A stretch of DNA of 64,000 nucleotides from contig NZ_KE650771.1 of the NCBI RefSeq assembly GCF_000447295.1, positions 877,151-941,150 of the forward strand, in the 5' to 3' direction. The position numbers and the translations under genes are program-made. Numbering within the stretch: the first letter of the stretch is position 1; the number at the start of each line of letters is the position of its first letter. The notes under the pieces were generated by a model that was not told the DNA's origin, searched no databases, and worked only from the letters and a program-made list of their open reading frames with translations. The stretch comes from Fischerella sp. PCC 9431 (GTDB lineage Bacteria > Cyanobacteriota > Cyanobacteriia > Cyanobacteriales > Nostocaceae). Positions 27,301 through 35,985 of this stretch are shown here, one piece after another.

Positions 27301-28347
27301 TCAAACCACAACTTCTGTTGTCGCCTTCTCCCTACCGACAAACGACGGACGCATTTCTAAACCAAGCAAATTTAGCATTTCTTTGTCTGCATCATAGCCA
27401 GGACAAGGTGTGGTGACGGTCAACATATGACCGTTATCACTCGAAAAGATAGAATTTGCACCTGCTAAAAAGCATAAAGCTTGTTCAACTTGAGAAAGTC
27501 TTGCTCGACCTGCGCTCAAGCGCACATCAGAAGCTGGCATAATCAAACGTGCAGTAGCAATCATTCGCACGACATCCCAGATGGGAACATCTGGTTGATT
27601 TTCTAAGGGTGTCCCTTGGACTTTGGAAAGAATATTAATTGGTACAGACTCTGGATGAGGATGCAAATTCGCCAGAGTGTGCAGCATTGAAACCCGGTCT
27701 TCGACATTTTCGCCCAAACCAAGAATACCACCGGAGCAGACCGTGACGTTGGTCTGACGAACATTGTTAATAGTGTCTAGGCGATCGCTATAAGTTCTGG
27801 TAGTAATAATAGTGCTATAGTATTCTGGCGATGTATCTAGGTTGTGGTTATAAGCGTAAAGTCCTGCTGCTTCTAATTGCTTGGCTTGGTTTTCTGTGAG
27901 CATTCCCAGAGTGCAGCATACTTCTAATCCTAATGCTGTGACTTCTTTGACCATATCTAAAACTTGGTCAAATTGGGAATTATCCCGCGCTTCTCGCCAA
28001 GCTGCACCCATACAAACACGACTAACGCCACTGTTTTTTGCTTCTTGGGCGATGTTAGCTACTGTTTGTTTGTCTAAGAGTGCTTGTGGTTTAACTTCTG
28101 TTTTGTAGCGAGAAGATTGGGCGCAATAGCTACAGTCTTCAGGACAAGCTCCTGTTTTAATAGAAATTAGCTTACAAACCTGGATTTGTTTGGGGTTGTG
28201 ATATTGACGATGCACAGTAGCTGCTTGGTATATCAGCTCTAAAAATGGTGTATCGTAAATTGCCCTGATTTCTGCTTTTTGCCAATCGTAGCGTATTCCC
28301 ACGGCTTTGCCTACCTTGTTAATAAATTTTTCTATGGCACTTGTCAT
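27301..28347 (-). CDS. bioB: Biotin synthase
   Basis: 348 aa radical-SAM enzyme converting dethiobiotin to biotin. The [4Fe-4S] cluster motif CPEDCSYC is at residues 68-75. [22 protein letters not shown], and LSAGRARL (Arg ligand region of the [2Fe-2S] cluster) are also present. Full length. It converges on petL with the repeat arrays between. No other bio gene is in the window. Confidence 0.97.
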   Translation of the reverse strand: MTSAIEKFINKVGKAVGIRYDWQKAEIRAIYDTPFLELIYQAATVHRQYHNPKQIQVCKLISIKTGACPEDCSYCAQSSRYKTEVKPQALLDKQTVANIAQEAKNSGVSRVCMGAAWREARDNSQFDQVLDMVKEVTALGLEVCCTLGMLTENQAKQLEAAGLYAYNHNLDTSPEYYSTIITTRTYSDRLDTINNVRQTNVTVCSGGILGLGENVEDRVSMLHTLANLHPHPESVPINILSKVQGTPLENQPDVPIWDVVRMIATARLIMPASDVRLSAGRARLSQVEQALCFLAGANSIFSSDNGHMLTVTTPCPGYDADKEMLNLLGLEMRPSFVGREKATTEVVV

Positions 28348-28668
28348 TTTGGCTCAGAAATCAGGTTATCAAGAATTTGCTGGAATCGCATGAGAATTTT
28401 AAGAATAAATCTAGTGTGGCTCTTGAGTCATAAGCAATCTCATTCACAATGGCCTGAGAAGTTTAATTATAAAGAAATAATAAAAATCGTAAATTTCCAT
28501 ATTTTATTTAGTAAATTACTATTTCAAAATATAGGCAATTTCAAATTACCAAAATTCTGAAATATGAAGTTGCTTTTTTCATATTCACTGCTAAATTAGC
28601 AAGAAGAGCAATTCCTAACTCTCATTTTGTAATCTGCGTCACATTTTTCGTTTTTACTACCTAAGTCC
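28348..28668. other. Divergent intergenic region bioB / pentapeptide gene
   Basis: AT-rich, no convincing ORF: an open plus frame at 28279-28560 overlaps bioB and is not protein-like. It presumably contains both promoters; I cannot place them. Confidence 0.5.
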
Positions 28669-29400
28669 ATGAGTAAAGAAGCTAATAAAATTGTTAAAGT
28701 CAACGAAGTTTCTGCCGCCACACCTTCTACATTAAGTACTTATATTGATAGAACTGTTGAAACATTAAAATTTAGTGTTAGTACGATCAATATACCCAAA
28801 GAGGCATTCGGGGCAATCGTAACTACGCTAATTCTATTAGTATTAGGACTGTTGTTGATTATTGGCAATCTCAGCAATAGTTTAAATCAACAAACATCCC
28901 AATTTAAAGAATTTTATATAAATACGGAATCAACAGTTGATTACCAAAGTCACGTTATTTTATCTGATTATATCAAAACAATAGGCAACATAGTTTTAAC
29001 AGAAAAATCCCAAGACAAACCAGAAAAATCAGCAATGATTCGAGCGATGACTCAAGCTACATTACAGGAATTAGATCCAGAACGTCGGCGTTATGTGGTG
29101 ATGTTTTTGTCTGATATGAATTTATTAAAAAACTCATCTAAAAAACAATTACCATTACTTTTTGGAGCATCTATCGCAGGAGCTAAACTCCAAGGTTTAG
29201 ATTTAAGATCTGCCAATTTTCAAGGCACAAATTTAACTAGTGTAGATTTGCGCGGCGCGGATTTACGAGGAGCTAATTTCAAGAATGCAATTCTGACAAA
29301 TGCTTGTTATGACAAATTGACATTATTTAATAAAGGTTTTGTACCAAATACTATGGGGATGAAAGAAGTATTAGAAAATAAAAAATGTTATCCTAGTTAA
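28669..29400 (+). CDS. Membrane-anchored pentapeptide-repeat protein
   Basis: 243 aa. Residues about 46-67 form one transmembrane helix (IVTTLILLVLGLLLIIGN). A helical region follows, and the C-terminal part has about eight A(D/N)LXX-type pentapeptides (LQGLDLRSANFQGTNLTSVD and onward), a quadrilateral beta-helix. The end, CYDKLTLFNKGF, is a frequent cap of cyanobacterial pentapeptide proteins. Function unknown. The next gene begins 31 bases downstream on the same strand, so cotranscription is possible. Confidence 0.8.
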   Translation: MSKEANKIVKVNEVSAATPSTLSTYIDRTVETLKFSVSTINIPKEAFGAIVTTLILLVLGLLLIIGNLSNSLNQQTSQFKEFYINTESTVDYQSHVILSDYIKTIGNIVLTEKSQDKPEKSAMIRAMTQATLQELDPERRRYVVMFLSDMNLLKNSSKKQLPLLFGASIAGAKLQGLDLRSANFQGTNLTSVDLRGADLRGANFKNAILTNACYDKLTLFNKGFVPNTMGMKEVLENKKCYPS

Positions 29401-29431
29401 TCAAATTAAAAATAATTAAGCAATTAATAAA

Positions 29432-30001
29432 ATGAAATGTGAACCACCAATAATTGTTACTGAACGCCTGCTATTACGAATGGCTACCCAAGAGGATATA
29501 CCTGAAATTATCCAGTATTTTACTGAAAATAAAGCTTACTTTACTCCCTTTTATCCTCTTTGGGGTAATAGTTTTTTCACAGAAGAATATTGGCAATTGC
29601 AGATAGAACTAAATTTACATGAACTTGTCAATGATTTTTCGTTACGATTATTTATGTTTGTCAAAGAAAATCCCAAAAAAATAATTGGGACTATAAATTT
29701 TAGTAACTTTGTCCGAGGAGTGGCGCAATACTGCAATGTTGGCTACGGTCTTGCAGAAGCTGAACAAGGTAAAGGTTATATGACAGAAGGTTTGCAAGCT
29801 GCGATCGCATACATATTTAAAGAACTAAATATGCATCGCATCATGGCAAACTACATGCCTCATAATCAGCGTAGTGGTAATTTGTTGAAAAGATTAGGCT
29901 TTGTCGTAGAAGGATACGCCCGCAATTACCTATTAATTAATGGACAATGGCAAGATCATATTTTAACAAGCTTAATTAATCCTGATTGGCAACCAAGATA
30001 A
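29432..30001 (+). CDS. GNAT N-acetyltransferase (RimJ/RimL type)
   Basis: 189 aa. ITERLLLRMATQEDIPEI at the N-terminus, the acetyl-CoA loop EAEQGKGYMTEGL, LNMHRIMANYMPHNQRSGNLLKRLGF and the tail RNYLLINGQWQDHILTSL are typical of RimJ/RimL-like protein N-terminal or small-molecule acetyltransferases. The substrate cannot be assigned. It follows the pentapeptide gene closely. Confidence 0.9.
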   Translation: MKCEPPIIVTERLLLRMATQEDIPEIIQYFTENKAYFTPFYPLWGNSFFTEEYWQLQIELNLHELVNDFSLRLFMFVKENPKKIIGTINFSNFVRGVAQYCNVGYGLAEAEQGKGYMTEGLQAAIAYIFKELNMHRIMANYMPHNQRSGNLLKRLGFVVEGYARNYLLINGQWQDHILTSLINPDWQPR

Positions 30002-30102
30002 ATAATGGTCAATGGTCATTGGTCATTCGCCCTTGTCCTCCTTGTCCTCACCTCTCCATCTCCGACTATGATTAAGAGAAGGTGAACTAAGTTGTACTCA
30101 TA

Positions 30103-31554
30103 ATGACTCTGGCTGAAACTTCCGACGATACTAATTCTAAAAATCCTTTTTTTGGTCTTAACTACGAACCCGCCTTGGAATCTTTAGGCGATGACTATTA
30201 CGATGAAGTTGCAGCTGCGGAATTTCCTCAACACATTCTGCGCTGGCGTAATGACGTGTTGTTACCAAAGCTGGGACTCAATCCGCAAGCAGTGACAGAC
30301 GAAGATTTTATCACCGCTTTTGGCAAATTTGAAGAGCGCAAACCTTTATTAGCACTGCGATACCACGGTTATCAATTTGGTGAATATAACCCTCAATTAG
30401 GTGATGGAAGAGGTTTTCTTTACGGACAAGTGCGTGGTATTGATGGTGAACTTTACGACTTCGGTACAAAAGGTTCCGGTAGAACGCCCTATGCTCGTGG
30501 TGGCGACGGTATGCTGACATTAAAGGGAGGCGTCCGTGAAGTTTTGGCTGCGGAAATGTTACATAGAATGGGTGTACGTACTTCCCGATGTCTCAGCATG
30601 ATTGAAACAGGTTTATCACTGTGGCGAGGTGATGAACCTTCTCCTACTCGTTCTTCCGTAATGGTGCGGATGAGTAAATCACACATTCGCTTTGGTACTT
30701 TTGAACGGCTACAGTATTTCCGCCGTCCAGATTTAAGCAAAAAGCTATTAGATCATGTAATTAAAGAATATTATCAACATTTAGATAATCAACAAGATAA
30801 ATATGCTTTATTTTATGCAGAATTAGTTAAACGGACAGCAGAATTAGTCGCACAATGGATGGCGGTTGGCTTTTGTCATGCGGTTCTCAATACTGACAAT
30901 ATGTCGATTACAGGGGAGAGTTTTGATTATGGCCCCTATGCTTTTATTCCTAATTATGATCCCTTTTTTACTGCGGCATATTTTGATTATTACAAACGCT
31001 ATTGTTACATTAATCAACCAGAAATTTGTAAGTGGAATCTGGAAGCACTCCAAGAAGCATTAAAAGCTGTGATTACTCAAACTGATATGGAAGCTGGTTT
31101 AGCACAATTTGATGATTATTATTTAGCTGAATATCGTTATTTAATGCTCAAAAAATTAGGTTTTGAGAATTTGTCTGAGCCAGAATCTGAAGAACTTTTA
31201 AAAGCAACTCTTAATTTCTTAAAGCATTATCCAGTTAGCTATCATCACTTTTTTGCAGAACTAGCTACTCATTTTTCTAGCAAATGGAGGGATGAGGCAA
31301 GTAGTATTCTCAGCAATTCAGAAATTGGGCAATCTTTAGGCAGATCCGAATTATTTTTAAATTGGTCAGGAATATATCACAGAATTTTAACGAATTTGAC
31401 ACCAGAAGAGATTGAAAAAGTAACCCAAACTCTAGTTTGTTATAATCCTCAAACCGTGATTTTAAGACCAGTCATAGAATCAATCTGGGAACAAATCACT
31501 CAAGAGGATGATTGGCAACCTTTTTATACATTACTTAATCAAATTCAATCTTAA
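30103..31554 (+). CDS. SelO/YdiU family protein adenylyltransferase
   Basis: 483 aa, YdiU/UPF0061 (SelO) family with a pseudokinase fold that transfers AMP to protein hydroxyl groups. Visible: [49 protein letters not shown], the NTDN motif at 263-266 and D275-YGP, equivalent to the metal-binding DFG region. No selenocysteine or C-terminal Cys motif is seen; bacterial forms often have one, so redox coupling is unsupported. Monocistronic. Confidence 0.92.
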   Translation: MTLAETSDDTNSKNPFFGLNYEPALESLGDDYYDEVAAAEFPQHILRWRNDVLLPKLGLNPQAVTDEDFITAFGKFEERKPLLALRYHGYQFGEYNPQLGDGRGFLYGQVRGIDGELYDFGTKGSGRTPYARGGDGMLTLKGGVREVLAAEMLHRMGVRTSRCLSMIETGLSLWRGDEPSPTRSSVMVRMSKSHIRFGTFERLQYFRRPDLSKKLLDHVIKEYYQHLDNQQDKYALFYAELVKRTAELVAQWMAVGFCHAVLNTDNMSITGESFDYGPYAFIPNYDPFFTAAYFDYYKRYCYINQPEICKWNLEALQEALKAVITQTDMEAGLAQFDDYYLAEYRYLMLKKLGFENLSEPESEELLKATLNFLKHYPVSYHHFFAELATHFSSKWRDEASSILSNSEIGQSLGRSELFLNWSGIYHRILTNLTPEEIEKVTQTLVCYNPQTVILRPVIESIWEQITQEDDWQPFYTLLNQIQS

Positions 31555-31675
31555 ATTTGATTTTTTTATATAGGACTCCTATTTGATTTTTGCGAAGCTA
31601 GGTACACTTTCTGTTAAGAGTTCCCTACCTTCACCAGTAAGTTCACCAAATTAAATCGGATTGCTATAGATACTT

Positions 31676-32260
31676 TCAAGATAGTGCTAGTAAAGCATTG
31701 ATATGTCGCTGTACGAGGTATCGTTGTTGCTCTGCTGAGAATTGCTCAGGATAAATGACAACACCAGTGCCAATACCATCCACCAGGGCGATGAGCGCAT
31801 TGGCTTCTAAGATGACATCAAGATCGGATCGAATTAGCTTGGCTGTTTGTAAGTCAGCTAGCTCTTGACAAAGCATTTGCCGTAAGAAGTCATAGCGTTT
31901 TCGATGTTCCCGAACAAGGTGTTCGCGTCCTATAGAATAGCCCAAAAATGCCACCCAGACCTTCCAATCAGCTCTGTCAACATCCTCCAGAGGTAGAGCC
32001 ACAAAAATCATCTGCGTTAGTCTGTCAATTCCTTGCCGTCCTTCGGCACAGATTTTCACGTTCACTAGGGTGTTTTCAAACACTTGTTCCAAGGCAAATA
32101 GGATGAGTTCTTCTTTATCTCGAAAGTAATGGGTAACAACCCCGGTCGAAGAGCCAAGTTCTTGGGCGATCGCCCGCATACTAGCACGATCCAATCCTTC
32201 ACGGATAATCACCCGCCACGCTGCTTGAGCAACTTTAATTCGGCGCTCTTCATAACTCAT
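31676..32260 (-). CDS. TetR family regulator (BetI-like)
   Basis: 194 aa. Helix-turn-helix at residues about 25-45 (MRAIAQELGSSTGVVTHYF), followed by a C-terminal ligand domain of the BetI/TetR_C_6 type. Its gene diverges from an acetyltransferase gene. The 138-base spacer (32261-32398) contains two copies of ACAAC-N-GTTGTTATG, the probable operators. Expected to repress itself and the acetyltransferase gene; the inducer is unknown. Confidence 0.88.
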   Translation of the reverse strand: MSYEERRIKVAQAAWRVIIREGLDRASMRAIAQELGSSTGVVTHYFRDKEELILFALEQVFENTLVNVKICAEGRQGIDRLTQMIFVALPLEDVDRADWKVWVAFLGYSIGREHLVREHRKRYDFLRQMLCQELADLQTAKLIRSDLDVILEANALIALVDGIGTGVVIYPEQFSAEQQRYLVQRHINALLALS

Positions 32261-32297
32261 AGCTCTTGTGGGTTTACAGCAATATAAAATAAATCCC

Positions 32298-32346
32298 TTG
32301 ACATTTTATCACAACGGTTGTTATGTTTTTGAACTACAACAGTTGT
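32298..32346 (+). promoter_or_regulatory. Putative promoter with two TetR-type operators
   Basis: TTGACA at 32298-32303 and TATGTT at 32322-32327, spacing 18. Operator-like ACAACGGTTGT (32311-32321) lies between the boxes and ACAACAGTTGT (32336-32346) lies just after the expected start site. Both are followed by TATG. The placement fits repression by steric block of the plus-strand acetyltransferase gene. Confidence 0.55.
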
Positions 32347-32398
32347 TATGATATCTCCCTTGCTGGTTGATTTGGTTTACACGCACACGGAGTTTGTG

Positions 32399-32890
32399 AT
32401 GATTCGACCGACCACGCCCGATGACACGACTGCACTGATTTCCCTGGCTGACGCAACTGGACTGTTCGAGTCGGAGCAACTTGAGGAACTTGGCAAGATG
32501 CTGTCTGATTACTTCAGTGCTAATAACCACAGCGATTTTCTACGAGACGGCAAAGCCGAGCGCTTCTGGCTTACCGACGACGAAAACGGGGCGGTAGGGG
32601 TCGCTTACTGCGAGATGGAACGGATGACTGACAGAACTTGGAACCTACAATTGATCGCGATCCATCCCGATTACCAAGGACAAGGACGCGGCACAAAACT
32701 GCTACGCTATGTTGAACAAACATTGGCAGCGTGTAGTGGGCGTGTATTACTAGTGGAAACATCTGGTACGCCGGACTTCGAGCGTACGCGAGCGTTTTAC
32801 CGCAAGTGTGGTTATGACGAAGAAGCGAGGATTCGTGACTTCTATACAGAAGGCGCTGACAAGATCGTTTACCGTAAAGCGCTGTTCTAA
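32399..32890 (+). CDS. GNAT N-acetyltransferase
   Basis: 163 aa from ATG 32399 (MIRPTTPDDTTALISLADAT). The in-frame ATG at 32348 would put 17 non-homologous residues in front and lie directly beside the second operator. The acetyl-CoA loop is IHPDYQGQGRGTKLL, followed by TSGTPDFERTRAFYRKCGYDEEARIRDFY. The substrate is unknown. The divergent TetR gene suggests control by a small-molecule signal, for example a toxic amine or antibiotic that this enzyme acetylates. Its base composition is richer in GC than the neighbours, which may indicate transfer together with the regulator. Confidence 0.85.
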   Translation: MIRPTTPDDTTALISLADATGLFESEQLEELGKMLSDYFSANNHSDFLRDGKAERFWLTDDENGAVGVAYCEMERMTDRTWNLQLIAIHPDYQGQGRGTKLLRYVEQTLAACSGRVLLVETSGTPDFERTRAFYRKCGYDEEARIRDFYTEGADKIVYRKALF

Positions 32891-32992
32891 TGCAATGGGC
32901 TACGGCCCACCGGAGTAGGGCTGTTTCATTCCCTATAATGAAAATTGAGCAATGTCTGGTGACAAGCCGATGCAGCGTCTACGTCTTTCAAA

Positions 32993-33179
32993 CAAGAAAC
33001 TCCAAGCTTAAAACGAGACAATTCAGGCTTGAAACAAGAAATTCCAAGCTTAAAACGAGACAATTCAGGTTTGAAACCAGAAACTTCCAGGTTAAAACGA
33101 GAGAATTCAGGTTTGAAACATGAAACTTCTGGGTTGAAACCAGAAACTTCTGGGTTGAAACCAGAAACTTCGAGTTCAG
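32993..33179. repeat. Minisatellite of 21-bp units, related to 21481-21984
   Basis: Eight full 21-bp units plus a partial one (starts 32993, 33014, ... 33161). Two alternating types (caagaaactccaagcttaaa and cgagacaattcaggcttgaa) form 42-bp pairs in the first part, then ccagaaacttctgggttgaaa is repeated. The core gaaacttc..gNttgaaa matches the other minisatellite. Intergenic; open frames across it are not genes. Confidence 0.85.
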
Positions 33180-33213
33180 AACTTGATAACTGTTAACTGT
33201 CCACTGTCCACTG

Positions 33214-33332
33214 TGATAGATTGCACCAACCCCATATCCCGCCTCAGAATTAATTGGTGAGGCTAATAGCATAAGTCCGTTTTCACGGACTCAAAGACTT
33301 TCCTAGTCAGATTTATCTGACTTTCGCTATCA
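33214..33332. repeat. Folded dispersed element, copy B
   Basis: Outer stem TGATAG (33214-33219) with CTATCA (33327-33332) encloses three hairpins: cctcagaattaattggtgagg (imperfect), agtccgttttcacggact and agtcagatttatctgact. Junction sequences such as ttgcaccaaccccatatccc and gctaatagcataagtccg are identical to copy A at 13778-13895, while stem and loop bases differ, with pairing largely kept. Confidence 0.75.
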
Positions 33333-33377
33333 GCCTTTGAAATTTATTTATTGGCGGGACAAATAGAACCCCAACTT

Positions 33378-34808
33378 CTAAACTTTTTGCTTTTGATAGC
33401 GTTCTTTAAACATTTTTTGCTGCTGTTTGTGATCCACAATCGGAGTCGGATAACCAACAGCCTGACGTTCTAAAGGCGTAATATTACCAGTAAGCAAATA
33501 TTCAGTATCAAATGAACGCAACTCTGGAACCCATTGGCGAATATATTCACCATCTGCATCAAATTTTTGGGCTTGACTGGCGGGATTAAAAATGCGTAAA
33601 GGCTTGGGGTCCATACCACTAGAAGCACTCCATTGCCAACCACCATTATTGGCAGATAAATCCCCATCAATGAGTTTCTGCATAAAATATTTTTCTCCTA
33701 ACTGGGGATTAATGAGCAAATCTTTAGTTAAGAAACTAGCGACGATCATCCGACAACGGTTATGCATCCAACCAATTTCATTTAGCTGACGCATAGCTGC
33801 ATCAACTATCGGATAGCCAGTTCTACCCTCACACCAAGCTTGGAAGTGTTCTTGGTTGGTTTCCCAAGGAAAATTTTTGAAGGTTTCCCGGTATGCACCT
33901 GCTGCTAATTCAGGAAAATTATACATGGCATGTTGATAAAATTCTCGCCATGCTAATTCTTGTTGCCAAGTGCGGATATTAGTTTCTGTTTCTTCGCTAC
34001 GGCTATTTTCCAGAGCATTTTGTGTAGCTTCCCAGACAGTGCGAATACCGATCGCCCCAAATTTCAAAGCTGCACTCAACCGAGATGTACCGTCAATTGC
34101 TGGGAAATTTCGCTGTTCTTGATATTCGTTAATCGCGCGATCACAAAATTCTTCTAACCGTTCTTGCGCTGCTTCTTCCCCTGGGGCAATAATTAATTCG
34201 TTCTCCCAGACAAATCCTAAATCTTTGGCTGAGGGTAATTCAACAACTCCAGCACTTTTGGCTATTTCTTTTTCTTTGTCTGTTAAACCCTCGGCATTTT
34301 CCAGATTTTCTACTGGTTTCGCTTTTGGTTTGCTAACCCAATTTTTCCAGAAGGGAGTGTAAACAGTATAAGGTTGATTGGAACCAGTGCGGATCTCATC
34401 CGGTGCGTGCAGAATCTGATCCCAGTTTTGATCGAGAAACTCAATTCCTTTTTCTTTAAGTGCAGATATTACAGTGCGATCGCGTTGTTGAGAGTAGGGT
34501 TCCACATCCCAATTCCAGAATACTGCTTTTACACCTAATGTTGCTGCCAGTGCTGGAATTGCTTGTGTTGGGTTAGCGTGGAGTATCAATAACTGGCTAC
34601 CAGCTTGAGCATATCGCTTTTGTAGTGATTGCAAACAACCAATCATGTAAGTGACTCGCGCAGGTGCAACATCATCCCGTTGCAAAATACTCGGATCGAG
34701 GCAAAATACACCTACGACTTTTGCACTGCGTTGTCTTGCGGCGGCAAGTCCGGTATTATCACAAGTGCGTAAATCACGACGATGCCAAAACAAAATTAAG
34801 TCAGACAT
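33378..34808 (-). CDS. phr: Deoxyribodipyrimidine photolyase (class I CPD)
   Basis: 476 aa. Repairs cyclobutane pyrimidine dimers with blue light using FAD and an antenna cofactor. N-terminal alpha/beta photolyase domain ([17 protein letters not shown]). C-terminal FAD-binding helical domain with [60 protein letters not shown] and the end [13 protein letters not shown]. It resembles the cyanobacterial 8-HDF type, an inference. Monocistronic. Confidence 0.95.
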   Translation of the reverse strand: MSDLILFWHRRDLRTCDNTGLAAARQRSAKVVGVFCLDPSILQRDDVAPARVTYMIGCLQSLQKRYAQAGSQLLILHANPTQAIPALAATLGVKAVFWNWDVEPYSQQRDRTVISALKEKGIEFLDQNWDQILHAPDEIRTGSNQPYTVYTPFWKNWVSKPKAKPVENLENAEGLTDKEKEIAKSAGVVELPSAKDLGFVWENELIIAPGEEAAQERLEEFCDRAINEYQEQRNFPAIDGTSRLSAALKFGAIGIRTVWEATQNALENSRSEETETNIRTWQQELAWREFYQHAMYNFPELAAGAYRETFKNFPWETNQEHFQAWCEGRTGYPIVDAAMRQLNEIGWMHNRCRMIVASFLTKDLLINPQLGEKYFMQKLIDGDLSANNGGWQWSASSGMDPKPLRIFNPASQAQKFDADGEYIRQWVPELRSFDTEYLLTGNITPLERQAVGYPTPIVDHKQQQKMFKERYQKQKV

Positions 34809-35197
34809 TCACTCATCTAAATAGTTCGCCTGTACTAGATTAGACCTTATAGTGCTAATTAGCATCAGTCTGTTGGAAAATGCTTGGATATTTAAGCTTT
34901 GATGGTGCAAGCCCTTGGAGTCAATCCAAAATCCATAATCCAAAATCCTGTTAGAGGATGATGATCGCCTGATAACCCCCTGAACGGTTACAAAATATTA
35001 GCCTCTCAGAGGTGCGATCGCACGCTCCTGCAACGAAAAAATTAGCAAAACTATGCTTTGTTAATCACTTTATTTTATCGATATTATATTAGATTATTGA
35101 TAGTTTATTTGTTGCATGAAAGTGGTATATCAATTTAAAAAATAATGATTTTATATAATTATTAACTGAAAGCTTACTTGACTCGGAGAAACAAAAT
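34809..35197. other. Intergenic region without a gene
   Basis: Contains short direct repeats (aatccaaaatccataatccaaaatcc near 34922) and one HIP1 site (gtgcgatcgcac near 35013). The AT-rich 35040-35180 part probably holds the promoter of the small peptide gene. Confidence 0.5.
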
Positions 35198-35398
35198 ATG
35201 TCAGATACAAATTCAAAGAAACATGCACTAAATGTACAAGAGTTCACTCATGAATCTAGACTTTCTAAATACTTAACAGATGAGGAGACAGAGAAAGTGT
35301 GTGGTGGTGTTACAAAATTAGAATTTGAAGAATTTAAAACTGACTTCAAACTTGCCAAGGTTGAGTGGAAGGCAGAATTTCTCACGTTGAAATTCTAA
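35198..35398 (+). CDS. Small peptide with double-glycine leader-like motif
   Basis: 66 aa. Residues 26-37 read LTDEETEKVCGG, the pattern of bacteriocin-type leader ends (L-T-D-E-E/L-x-x-V-x-GG). The 29-residue remainder (38-66) is charged and aromatic, with repeated EF/DF/EW patterns and no Cys. GGAG (35185-35188) precedes the ATG by 9 nt. If cleaved after GG37 by a PCAT-type transporter it would release a linear peptide. No transporter or modifying enzyme gene is near, so secretion is speculative. Otherwise a small regulatory protein. Confidence 0.5.
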   Translation: MSDTNSKKHALNVQEFTHESRLSKYLTDEETEKVCGGVTKLEFEEFKTDFKLAKVEWKAEFLTLKF

Positions 35399-35442
35399 GA
35401 TGATTACTGGATATCTGCAAGAATAATGCTTAAATATATTAA

Positions 35443-35643
35443 GTCAGTCTCAACGAAAAAGCATCAGAAAATTTCAAAAAAATAGCAACAGAACTAGGAA
35501 TATCAGAGTTTGAAGTTTTGCGAAAAGGTCTAGCTGTGATGAGATTGTACGCAAAATTTAAAGAAAAGGAAAGAAAAGGCGGTGAATCAACAGCTATTTT
35601 ACTTAAGGAAGGAGACAAAACCGGGGAATTAATACTTGCCTAG
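35443..35643 (+). pseudogene. Remnant of a small ribbon-helix-helix-like gene
   Basis: A frame without a start codon, open after TAA 35440-35442, reads VSLNEKASENFKKIATELG, then ISEFEVLRKGLAVMRLYAKF, and ends with GELILA at TAG 35641. The pattern of a beta strand followed by two helices fits small RHH/transcription-regulator-like proteins of cyanobacteria. The N-terminal start is missing, so I call it a decayed gene. Downstream is a strong terminator. Confidence 0.5.
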
Positions 35644-35745
35644 TGAATCTCTACGCTGCTGTTACAGGGTACTATTTTAGTACTGTCGGAAATTCTTCTA
35701 ACGATTCTGAAAACGACTGAAGTAATAATATTTTTATAAAAACAG

Positions 35746-35776
35746 CCTCTCCTGAAAATCCAGGAGGGGCTTAATT
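35746..35776 (+). terminator. Intrinsic terminator after the RHH remnant
   Basis: CCTCTCCTG/CAGGAGGGG, a 9-bp stem (one T-G pair) with loop aaaatc, followed by CTTAATTTTT. It would end transcription from the small peptide gene and its remnant neighbour. Confidence 0.75.
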
Positions 35777-35985
35777 TTTGAGCTACTACACTGTAGCGAG
35801 GCTATACTGCACCGCTAGGCTGAAATATATGCGAGTAACGGTAAAATAAAACACTAGTTGGTTATTTGTGTAACTGGCTACATTTTATAAATATATTGGT
35901 GAAGTAAAAAAAGTATGGATGTGAACCATATTTTTGTGTAGCGCGTCATTAAACCTAAAATCAAAAACAAGCAATAGTCTTAGTC

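Noticed and set aside
27060-27416. Open frames over the gggcatg and ccctgct arrays near petL
   Set aside because: Translations are products of the 7-bp repeats (GHGAW.., CPMPHA..).
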